Shown here: positions 13,201 through 24,800 of the stretch, in pieces
Position numbering within the stretch: the stretch's first letter is position 1
How the letters are laid out: every line of letters begins with the position of its first letter
NCBI GenBank assembly: GCA_964019135.1
Contig: OZ025260.1
Coordinates: 22,872,254 to 22,936,253 of the forward strand
Length of the DNA: 64,000 nucleotides
Direction of reading: 5' to 3'
DNA from: Arenicola marina
Lineage: Eukaryota > Annelida > Polychaeta > Arenicolidae
Notes under the pieces: generated by a model
What the model was told of the DNA's origin: nothing
What the model saw: the letters and a program-made list of their open reading frames with translations, nothing else
Database searches by the model: none
Translations under genes and position numbers: made by a program

Positions 13201-13632
13201 GCCATCGTAACTAGTCTGATCTCAGTACGATGCCATCGTAACTGGCCTGATCTCAGTAAGATGCCATCGTAACTGGCCTGATCTCAGTAGGATGCCATCG
13301 TAACTGGCCTGATCTCAGTAAGATGCCATCGTAACTGGCCTGATCTCAGCACGATGCCATCGTAACAGGCCTGATCTCAGTACGATGCCATCGTAACTGG
13401 CCTGATCTCAGTACGATGCCATCGTAACTGGCCTGATCTCAGTACGATGCCATCGTAACTGGCCTGATCTCAGTACGATGTCATCGTAACTGGCCTGATC
13501 TCAGTACGATGCCATCGTAACTGGCCTGATCTCAGTACGAGGCCATCGTAACTGGCCTGATCTCAGTACGATGCCATCGTAACAGGCCTGATCTCAGTAC
13601 GAGGCCATCGTAACTGGCCTGATCTCAGTACG
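10255..13632. repeat. 31-bp minisatellite, about 108 copies
   Basis: Unit core CAGTACGATGCCATCGTAAC followed by tggcctgatct. Main variants: TACG/GCG/AAG/AGG, CATCG/CATTG/AATAG, TGGCC/TAGTC. Groups of variant units recur as blocks. Lies between the two alternative last exons. Confidence 0.95.
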
Positions 13633-15552
13633 GCGGCGTGGTGTCCGCTTGTAGGCCTAGCGATACAAAGCATTGGGGGTATCTTAGCAATGAAATACAT
13701 ACACTACCAACAATACAGAGGTATGATTCATTGCCTTGCTGACTTTTTGACAGCAGTCGGTTTGTTTGGATGCTATTTACAGCACCTCTAAACGGGATTC
13801 CTGCGGACATTAACATGGGTCGCGATGAAGACCCATATATTATCGTGGTACTATGGCACACGCATTAGATATAAATGAGCTGCTAAACATAGCATACTAT
13901 GAACACAGTAAAGTTAACTTGAACTGGTTTACAATGGCGGTGGCCGGACTAATGGACCCTACGGATCCAGATTACGATCCAGAGATGTGTACTTTAACCA
14001 AGAGCTGAGGGCGGTAAGAAGGATGGCGGATATCTATTTTATAGACTGACAGTGTGTGTAGCACGGGGGCCGAAGATATTGACGAAACGGACACAGTGTT
14101 ATTAACCACCTGGTATATCGAAACCTAAACAATCGACCACGTGGTAATACGAGGTGTAAACACAATGTAACCACAATTGATCACGTGGTAATATAAGGTA
14201 TAAACACAAAAATGACCACGTGACAACACGATCTGTAAACAGGCAATTGATCTCGCAGTAATACGATGTGCAAACACACAATCGACCACGTGGTAAACAC
14301 ACACAGTCACACACAAACAGACGTGTTAATACGCGGTATAAGCAAGCGATAGACCACTTTTACAGACAGGTAATCTGCATCCTCACTCCTTTCAGCCACG
14401 ACCAAGGTGAAGCAATCGACGCAGACATCAAGGGGTTGTAGGAGACTTAACCCTACACTTAACCTACAGTATGTTTTGTTAGACATCAACAACGGCGATA
14501 AAGGTATATATATATATATATACTATCCAATAAGAGTCATGTTGAGAAGCCCTGAAGCTGACGACTGAAGCACATATATACGATAGGAGAGGGACTTGAG
14601 ATGGTCTGCAGTCACGATTGCTCCTTCAAAGCCACTAACCAAGAGAGTGTGTAATAGGGCAATATATACAGGACACCAGCAGGCGTAGGTTTGTGATCAA
14701 TATAACATTATCACGATTTCATCATACGGCCAATGTTATTTATATATATTAATTGATAACACCGAGGTTCGCGGCGAGATGTACGTGGTATATCACAAAT
14801 ACTTACAACGTGACATTCGCTATAGTCAGGTAATAGTTTACTCCGGAAGCGTACTACTGAACTCAAACTGAGCAATAACAGTTAAAAAAGCAGGAATAAT
14901 AGAGCGAAAGCCATTCAAGGTAGACGCATGGATGAAAGCAGCCACGGCGACAGAGTGAGAAGTGACTTCCCTAAGCGTCGTTCAACATGAGCCATCTTGT
15001 ATCTAAAGGGCTAAGTAGGGTTGAATACAAGGACTACGTACCGAGAGGGGTGGCATTTGACCCGCATATACCACCATGCACCACTAAAAGTTTCAGCGTT
15101 AGTTGGAATGGAATAGTTTCAAACGTTATTTAGTCTCTTGCTTCGCAAAACACAAGACTTTGCTATCATGATGACACAACAGGGAGTTTGCACTAGATCA
15201 AAACCACTATCAACAGTGGCATTCAATTTTAATGCAAATTAACTCGAATAATTTGAAAGAGCCACGTTAAGTTTTTAATCTGTTATCCAGACTGTTACTC
15301 TGGTCTTAAATGTGAATCCGTATTTGAAATGATCACGTCGGCTCAATTCAAAAAGAGGGGTATTACATAGAAATGAGTCACTGTGAACAATTGGCCTAAA
15401 GCCCACCACGGCCAATATGGTATAAAAATGTCAACGAATTAGCCCAATTTCTCTTAATCAGGCCAAATATACAGATATGCCCATATTAACTTAATACGTC
15501 ACAACACAACTTAGATCATCGACGTTTCGGACATGACCGCTGGCTTCCAATG
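13633..15552. other. sequence between the 31-bp array and exon 15a
   Basis: 3' UTR/flank of isoform A and intron of isoform B. Holds the E-box repeat (14105-14320) and a short AT dinucleotide run (about 14506-14521). A 24-codon frame MAVAGLMDPT at 13933 is too short to call. Confidence 0.5.
14105..14320. repeat. degenerate repeat carrying CACGTG
   Basis: Five to six diverged units of about 36-40 bp, core atcgaccacgtggtaatacg and taaacaca. CACGTG is intact in four of them. Confidence 0.7.
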
Positions 15553-15558
15553 TTTAAT
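15553..15558 (-). terminator. candidate polyadenylation signal ATTAAA for isoform A
   Basis: ATTAAA on the minus strand, about 210 nt after the exon 15a stop. Further ATTAAA copies occur near 15272 and 15228. No AATAAA is closer. Confidence 0.3.
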
Positions 15559-15769
15559 GTACACACTTAATTGATTGAAGACTTTCGTTATAATTCCATT
15601 AGTCTGATGTCCATGAAGATAAGAAATCATATGGTGCTGACAAATCTGTGCTCACCAAAAACACCGTGAAAACGAAATGTTAATAAAACTATTAGTTAAG
15701 TAACCGAGGAAAATCAAGCCAAGCAAACCATGTGTATTACCTTGTAGAGAAATCTACAACCGTTCCCGG

Positions 15770-15856
15770 CTAGGAGTTGGTTGTAGCTTTCTTTTTGATA
15801 ATATCAAAGACATTTTGCACGCCGGCCTTTAGCTGCGAGGTTAAACCAGCTAGGCT
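15770..15856 (-). CDS. apbb: apbb terminal exon 15a (C-terminus A)
   Basis: 87 nt including TAG, acceptor tccttgtattgcag|AGC, phase 0. Encodes SLAGLTSQLKAGVQNVFDII then KKKATTNS. It resembles the conserved basic/amphipathic tail of vertebrate APBB (xVKRGVLSLIDTLKQKR). A possible ATTAAA signal on the minus strand lies at 15553-15558. Confidence 0.9.
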   Translation of the reverse strand, partial: SLAGLTSQLKAGVQNVFDIIKKKATTNS

Positions 15857-18800
15857 CTGCAATACAAGGAAGCGAGGCCCAAGCAAGCCGAGTTATGTCG
15901 GCACAATGAAAACACGACACGAAAACGACAATCGTACAACAGCCATACATTTATACATACATTATTTCAAAACAAAACATAAAGTGCTAAAACAATATAT
16001 ATCTGTAAATAATGTAACAATTGCACATAAGAGGACGGATATATAAATTGCGCAATTAAAGTGTAAAAAAGCGATTTTAAGCCCATGAAGATACATGAAT
16101 GTATGCAGTCGTAATTATATGTTAGATGAGACGAACAAATACAGCAAGCAGAATAATAGTAAAAACATCGATATATACAACTAACGACGATCAAAATTGG
16201 CAATGACCAAACACGCTGCCCAGACACTAACACATGCCGCAAGTTACAATGAGAACTTGTGGTTCTTAATCCACAAGATGGGGGCGCCCTTGCGGCTGCC
16301 ACCCCAGCGGTATGGACTGGTGCTCGTAACACTTCAACTCCTGGATAAACCCGGTGGGGCGGCGGTCACCCCCACAGTTGTGATCATAGTGCTATTGTGA
16401 AACAAAGTTTGCTGATTTGTCTGTATATAGGTTCATTATTGTGTAGTTGGTTGGGGCCAGGAACGTAGCCTAAACACTAAGACACCAATGACACATTGTC
16501 CCATTGTAGAGGCGGAGGGGGGGGGGGGGGTGGGGTAACTTTTCCGATCTTCGCGATTGGCATCCAGGAATTCTCGGAGATTCTTCGCGATTAGCTGTGG
16601 GCAAGTTTCGGGGATCGTTATCTGTACAATTCCTGATTCAGCGCGAAGGCCTTTTGCCTATTTACCGCGATCTGATATAGTAGTCTGCGAATTCCCCGAT
16701 ATTCCTCGATATTTTCAATATTAAGTGTTTTTTTCGCGCCCAGCTTTAAAATGTCCTAATCTTGGAAGATTCGATATCGCTCTCCCTTATTCTTGGCGCT
16801 TCGCGATTCAGAGGGGGAACCCCCCGTCCACCCCCCCCCCCCCCCCCATTGTAGTCACATTTGACAAATTACCAGAACTGAGACATAGCGATGACCCCAC
16901 CCATGAGATCTAAACACATACAATATCCACACAGGAGCGCACTGAGCTACAAGGTTGTATATAGTATGACGTAAGCGTAAGCAGTAGACCGACCACGTTA
17001 CCAGTAAAGCGATGGAGGTGGCGACCTCCCCGCCTATCGACCACCCGGTGCATGGGGTAAGCAATCAAAGAGACCGAAACAGCGAGCACGTGACTGCCGT
17101 TATGGCGAACACGTGGCTGCCGTTATGGCGAACACGTGGCTGCCGTTGTGGCGACCACGTGGCTGTCGTTATGGCGACCACGTGGCTGCCGTTATGGCGA
17201 CCACGTGGCTGCCGTTATGGCGACCACGTGGCTGCCGTTATGGCGACCACGTGACTGCTGCTATAGCGACAAGGAGACTGCTGCTATGGCAACTACGTGG
17301 CTACTATGGCGACCACGTGGCTACTATGGCGACCACGTGGCTGCTTCGATGGCGACCCCGTGGTTACTGCTTTGGCGACCACGTGGTTACTGCCATGGCG
17401 AACGGACCACGTGCGACCCTCACCTTGGATGGTTGCTGGCCGGCGGGTCGCTTGTCGTCTGGAAGCTGTTGCTGGTGGTGCGCGTCCAGACACTTCTGGT
17501 ACCGCAGCTGAAAACATAGCATACGGTGAGTGGTAAGCCTCGTCGTCCAGTATTTGAAGCTGGCATTTCTTTACAATTTAGTTTAAACATATTTTTATTG
17601 GCAATTGGAAGACAGGCACACTGCATGTGCAAATTTTTCTGGCTATCTGTTCTTAACACGCTAATTAACACGGGATGACATGGAAATTATCGAGGGCAGA
17701 TGTCACATGATGTTGCTATAGTCGGCACGGAAAACGCTTCGTTTTCTAATTTGACACAAAATATATTGCATTGACAAGCCTAAAAAATCAGCTTACATTT
17801 GTCAGCTTCAACCAAAGACCCAACAGAATTTGATGTACCTAGTCCTCTTGCCAAAAGAATTCACATGATCCAAAAATTATTAGTATCACGCAAACGAAGC
17901 AGACAATTTTCGCTATGGCCGTCGCTCTGTTTACCTTGTCATCTATCATGTCTATGGGCGATAGTATTGTTGGCATTTTGGGAGGGGGGATAGGTTATTT
18001 TCCATAACATGAATTACATGCGTTTCTTGTACCTGTCATATGCGCATGGAATCTATAAACGCACTGCTTACTAGTCTTCGGACTTTCATAAAACTTTCGC
18101 TCTTGGAAGCTAACGCAACTGTTAGTTTATGAAATGTGTATGAACAGATAATGCTCTGTCCCCTTTGCTTGTTTCAGGTATTAGACTATTCCACGGGCCT
18201 ACATATTTTACCCAATGAAAACGCAGTAATATGACCTTCATCTTGCGATGTCATAAAAACGCGACTGTCAACACACTTTCGTCTGCTATACTTTATGCTG
18301 GAGACTATCGTGTTGTGCTCTTATTAAACGAGATACACTTTCAAGTAAGTTAAAATCACAAGGGTCTCGTGTAACGGAGTACATAAATCGTAGCTGCAAC
18401 TGGTGCACAGACAAAATGATTTACGAAAGCGAGGCGGAAGATATTAAACGCGCCGACTATGGTATTGCGCAGACCAGTTCACATTATCGGAGGTCACGAT
18501 GCATCACAGTGAGGGAGTGATCTATCACCAACGTCCCACGGAAGTCGAAATGACCGCAGACCGACAGTGTTAGATTACCATTCATACGTGAAGACGATGT
18601 GTGAAAAAATATAGTTAAAAACTATTTGGGGCCCACACAGGTTTGTGTCGGGCATTAGACGTAAGACGAGATACGAAATGAAAGGAATCTGTGTTTTAGG
18701 ACGTTTTTTTGGCACAAACAAGTTGCTAAACTGGGCCAAGGAACATGACCTAGATTAGGTCTCCGGACCGGGATGCGAACCCAAGACCTATTGATCTGCG

Positions 18801-21800
18801 TGCTACTGCGCTAACCACTACACCGCAAGGGGGAGCGACCTTAAGTAAGACGAGAAGTTATATTCCCACGGAAAGAATTGTGAATGGCGGTGAAAATGAC
18901 GAGAAGTTATATTCTCACGGAAAGAACTGTGAATGACGGTGAAAGTGATGAGAATATATATTCTCACGGAAAGAACTGTGAATTTACGGTGAAAGTGATG
19001 AGAAGTTATAATCCCACAGAGAGCACTGTGGGTGCCGGGGAAAAAAACACACTCACCTTGCAGGCAGCCTCGATGGTCTTGCAGAGAGCACCGGCGGACG
19101 GTTCGCAGTGAAAGACGTGAGCAACGAACTTATCTTGAGCGGTGTGCATGATGAAGGAGCACAACCTGCAAGGAAGGACACCAGCCAACAGGTCACACGG
19201 CAAGGAAGGACACCAGCCAACAGGTCACACGGCAAGGAAGGACACCAGCCAACAGGTCACACGGCAAGGAAGGACACCAGCCAACAGGTCACACGGCAAG
19301 GAAGGACACCAGCCAACAGGTCACACGGCAAGGAAGGACACCAGCCAACAGGTCACACGGCAAGGAAGGACACCAGCCAACAGGTCACACGGCAAGGAAG
19401 GACACCAGCCAACAGGTCACACGGCAAGGAAGGACACCAGCCAACAGGTCACGTGGCAAGGAAGGACACCAGCCAACAGGTCACACGGCAAGGAAGGACA
19501 CCAGCCAACAGGTCACACGGCAAGGAAGGACACCAGCCAACAGGTCACACGGCAGGGAAGGACACCAGCCAACAGGTCACACGGCAAGGAAGGACACCAG
19601 CCAACAGGTCACACGGCAAGGAAGGACACCAGCCAACAGGTCACACGGCAAGGAAGGACACCAGCCAACAGGTCACACGGCAAGGAAGGACACCAGCCAA
19701 CAGGTCACACGGCAAGGAAGGACACCAGCCAACAGGTCACACGGCAAGGAAGGACACCAGCCAACAGGTCACACGGCAAGGAAGGACACCAGCCAACAGG
19801 TCACACGGCAAGGAAGGACACCAGCCAACAAGTCACACGGCAAGGAAGGACACCAGCCAACAGGTCACACGGCAAGGAAGGACACCAGCCAACAGGTCAC
19901 ACGGCAAGGAAGGACACCAGCCAACAGGTCACACGGCAAGGAAGGACACCAGCCAACAGGTCACACGGCAAGGAAGGACACCAGCCAACAGGTCACACGG
20001 CAAGGAAGGACACCAGCCAACAGGTCACACGGCAAGGAAGGACACCAGCCAACAGGTCACACGGATTCAAGGTTCAGAATCAATTATCGGTCAGAGTGGT
20101 AAAGTTACTTATCGAGCTTTTTCCCGCCAAAACTAAAGAGGTCAAAATACAAATAAGAATCTGTCCTTGAATCGTCCAAAATTTCTTCTGTCTATATTCC
20201 ACGTATGCCAAACTGCCAAATAGAGTCTCTTAGCCTTGCCACTTAACCACAGGTTTTCAACTTAGTGACTGACACTGCGACACTGCTTTTTGCGGTGTCG
20301 CGGAATAGACACGTTTGCCATATCACAGCCGAAACGGCGATGTTTATTAGGCATCTGAGTTAACTTTATACAATGAAACAGGCGATTTTTCTGCAAATTG
20401 TGATATATATGTCGCGGGGCTTCGATTTGGCGTGAAAACCTCGACAAGCCGCTTTTACAGGATAATAGCACGTTAACACAGAAAACGTTGATTAATGTCA
20501 CTGAGTCCGCTCTCATCAGAGCCGCCGCTATTTGTTGTACAGAAAAAGAATGACATAACTGAGGCTGTAATATCGCCAATGCAAATGCACAACAAATTAA
20601 TTGAACTTGTTTAAATACTTGTTAAGTGACGTACTTTAAATAGATGTTACATTACAACGGAGCGCGCTGCCGCCTCGGCCATCATGGGAGCCCCCCCCCC
20701 CTTCCCCCTCACCCCCCCGCTCACGCCGGGGTGGCCTGGTGACGTCACTCACTTGACATTCCTCATGGCGATGCCCATGAAGGCGAGGAAGCGAACTCGA
20801 CACTCCGCCAACACGTTGTCCGGCTTCTGTAGAGGGGAAAACCAGTAACACTTAGTCTTCATCGACAGTCAAATCCAATGTATCCAGCGACCGAAAGCCT
20901 TAGAGGCGGTCTGCCATCTACACATCAGTTCAAAGACATGAATGAGCCAGTGTTTAGGCGGTAATGGGGTTGTATGGGGTTAGCAGGGCCACGGAATAAG
21001 CATGAAAACGGAATACAAAAGTGCGAAGACTAGAATTAGACGGGCCTACGACCATTACCGAGAAATATACGTTCTCAAAACAATATCATTCAGATACCAC
21101 ATTAACTGACACAATTACCACAGGATGAATGCACGCAATGTTAGTAAATACTCATTTTTTTCCTCCACTACTACCACTGATCTCATCCTTGTCCCCCATC
21201 CCCCACTCCCCACCCCCACGAGAATTCAGATACCATATTAACTGACACAATTACCACAAGAAGAAAGCACGCACTGTTAAAAAATAATCTATTTTCCTCC
21301 ACTGCTATCATTAATCTCATCCTTGTTCCACCGCCGCCCCCCCCCCCCCAACGAAAATTTAGATACCATATTAACTGACACGATTACCACAGGAAGAATG
21401 CACGCACTGTTAGCAAACAATCTATATTCCTCCACTACTACTACCATTAAATCTCATCCGAAACCTCCAACGAAAACCACCACCAGGCAGCGCCCCCTAC
21501 ATGAGAGTGTCACTGACCCCGTGCTCCGTGATGGTGATGGTAGATGGCGCCACGGCCACGCTGACGAAGACCCACTTCTCGGCGGGCACCTGGCTGTGGA
21601 CCTCCTCCATGGCGCTGTTCAGCAGGTCTACACCTGCCGAGAGAACGACAGGAACTGGTAGAACACGACAGGATCGGGCCACAGCCATAGCGGGGCGTTA
21701 AAATCATCTCTAATATTATCAGTATACATTGTTATTGTAATATTATTATTGTGAGGTCGGGTTATGTCGGGTACATGTCAAATGGGAAGACAAAATGGCA

Positions 21801-24800
21801 CATATTATAGAGCGTTATACAGCCAGACAACAATATTGTGTTAAAGATTAAAAATTGCTAAGAGGATAAGGAGACAATACCCTCATCGCCGCTGCCACTA
21901 GGAGGGTAGGGTAACGGGTAGGGCATGGTAGGAGAGGGGGGGGGTGGGTGGAAGGGAGGTGGAGAGGGAGAGAGGGGTGAGGGAGAGGGAGGAGAGAGGG
22001 AGGGACGGGGAGAAAACACCCACCTGGCGCTTCCCGCTTCTTGGCGCTGGCCACCTGGGCTGTCCCCAGGTAGTGGCACCGAATCACCTTCTTGGGCTCT
22101 TCCATCGGCGTGGGGAAAGAGGCGTCTGCCGGAGGGAAGAACAACGATAAATTGAATGGCGCATCTGGCTGATGCGGCGGGAGGGTATTGGCACAGCGCC
22201 GGACCACAGCAGGGACGGATCGAATAATACTATCCCTAGGCAAAAAAAGCATCGTTATTATCATAACAACATAAGGAGGTCAGAAGACAGTCACGAACGA
22301 GATGAACTTGTTCACACACAAGAGGCGCTACCATATAAGCGGGGCTAGTGCGCTTACGGCTGTCCATTATGAAAGGACATAATGAAAGAAAGATACTTTG
22401 TGGTGTGCGTGATGAAAACAAAAGCCGTTTTCTCTTACGAAAGTTATAGAGACACAGGAAACGACTCCTCACTTTTATAGAGACTCTCAAATGTGATCTT
22501 CTGCCCGTCGGAGCCGCCGAGCCCATGCTTCTCCAAGTTAGGCAGGTTGTTGGGTCGGCTGATCCCAGAACGAGGCGGGCTCTGTGACGCAGTCGTCGCT
22601 GATTGGCTGAGCGTTTTACTCCTCTCCACCATGATCTTCTGGCAGATGTCGCGCAGGGTGTTGGCTATCTGCCGCGCAGGCGTGTCGCAGCGGAACACGT
22701 GACACATGTGTTTCCGCGAGACTCGGTCACGCGCCACGTAGGCGAAGTCCCTGTAAGTGACAACCGTCCGATCAGCATCCCTCTTTCAACATTTTTGTAA
22801 AATATGCAAAGTTGAAATTTTAATTTGCATAAAGCAATGCGGTCCGGCATATGTCGCAGTCTTTATTTTAAACTTCCATTAGTCAACAAAAGGGACACCT
22901 TTAACCATTACCGTTTTGTTCATATTCGCGCTCAGTATAACAGAATAATTGCAAAAACGGCATTAGCGTTTGTCCCGCACACATGTCTTGTCATTCGACT
23001 TCAGTAATAAGAGCATTAATTTACAAATAGCTTTCGACTTGCCTTCGACGTGATACATGAAACTTAATCGCTATCACAATAACTTACGATGAAATGAAGG
23101 CCCAGTATACACAAAAAACACAAGATATACCTAGCGAAATTATATTGTAATACACTTGAACTTAATGTGATAATTCGGGAGAAGATCCATAAATAGCACA
23201 TTTAACACTATGCAGCATTTTGATATACATCAATATATTCATTTGCATAACAAAGCCATTGCCAAACATAAACCAGCAAATTATACAAACGGGAACCTTG
23301 CTTAGACACTTACAAAGTCCATTTATCATTCAACTGAACTCTCAATCAGACATTTTAAAGTAAATCATATCTCCGTCACACAAATAGGTGCCGCCACGGT
23401 TAATTATAAGTCGCACAAATGAAATCTTGGAAACGAAACTTAGTATTCTTAACGACGCGAACTTAAAATTGCAAAATATCACACGAACAACTGAGGGCCA
23501 GTCACATAGATGTGAATTTACCTCTCTCTACAGATGAGAGCCAAGTTAATGAAGGAAAGGAACAAGGATACCATTAGTACATTTCTACATCTCTCCTGAC
23601 AGCCATGCTATTGGATCCTTTCAAGAGGCCAACAAATCCATACCCCCAATACAGACTTCCATTATCCTTTTACTTTTAGTTTATGAGCATTACTATTTAT
23701 TGTGTTAAAGGACGCTTCCAAGATGGCGGAATCATTACCAGGTCTTTACTGGAACGCACAGATCCAAATACGCCTTCTTTTAGTTGCATGTGATTCCTAC
23801 GCTTGGCCTTCTACCACGTGGCGCTAAGCAAGGATAATTACACAGCCCTCACATGAGACCGAAACGACAATTAGTCTGTCGGCCTTTAACTGACACCCCT
23901 AGTGAGCGGTCCCTGGTTACTGCAATGTCCTTGGTTACTGTGAGGTTCCTGGTTACTGGGATGCCCCCGGGGACGCGGCTTACCTCCCGTTGTCGCGGCC
24001 CACTCCCCAGACCCGGATGGACTGGATGGGCTGCACATTGAGGGTGCTCATGTCCTGGGGGTCCGTCAGGATCAGATTCTGCTCATCTAGATCCATGTTC
24101 AAGTCCTTGCCCTGGAGATACGGAGAATGGTATGTTTATTACACACGCACAGACTATTGCCACAAAGGGGAGGGAAAGTGGACATTTCTGTTCTTTATAA
24201 TTTGCAGTATCAATGACGAAATTAACTATAAAACACAATTACATGCCCGCCATTTGCTGCCAAGTATGATAGAAACTCAAATGCTCCCCATTTGTTGCCA
24301 ACTATAATACAAACTCACATCTCCCCATCTGCCCACGACGTCCATGATGTCGTTTCGTCCCAGCGACAAGTCGACGATGCACTTGTTGACGGCCTTGCTG
24401 CTCTTCTCCGGGGTCAGGTCCTCCTCGGCTATTCGTACCCAGCCCAGCGAGCGCACCGCGAACCGGATAGGGTACTCACTGGTCTTGTCCTCCAGCCGAT
24501 TGCTCTCAGACTTGGAGGACCTGGCGATGGCGGAGCGAACAGTGTCTTAGAGGCACCTCACCGCAAATGCCCGATAAACGTCATTAAATCGGTTCTGTGT
24601 AATGCTAGTTGAGTTTAGTTCAGTGTCAATCAATGTTATGTAATTTTCTTATTTTCAAATGTTGACATAGGACACGTTGGACCGGCTGTCCGGACACAGG
24701 AGACAGGAAGGCCAATAGTCGGTTATCATAAAAGGGTCCATAATAACAGACGCTGTAAGCAATAAGTGAGCTGAAATCACCAATAAGTTCGTCTCTAATG

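Noticed and set aside
10255..13632. CRISPR-like regular repeat
   Set aside because: Head-to-tail minisatellite with no unique spacers, in a eukaryotic intron. The same applies to the other arrays.
13933..14007. 24-codon frame MAVAGLMDPTDPDYDPEM
   Set aside because: Too short; no similarity I recognise and no splice partner.
19108..20170. Two overlapping 342-codon plus-strand frames
   Set aside because: They translate the 32-bp minisatellite. Three units make 32 codons, so more than one frame stays open. It is on the opposite strand to apbb and overlaps its exon 13.
23710..23730. YY1-like aagatggcgga as an internal promoter
   Set aside because: Single motif with no supporting sites within intron 8.
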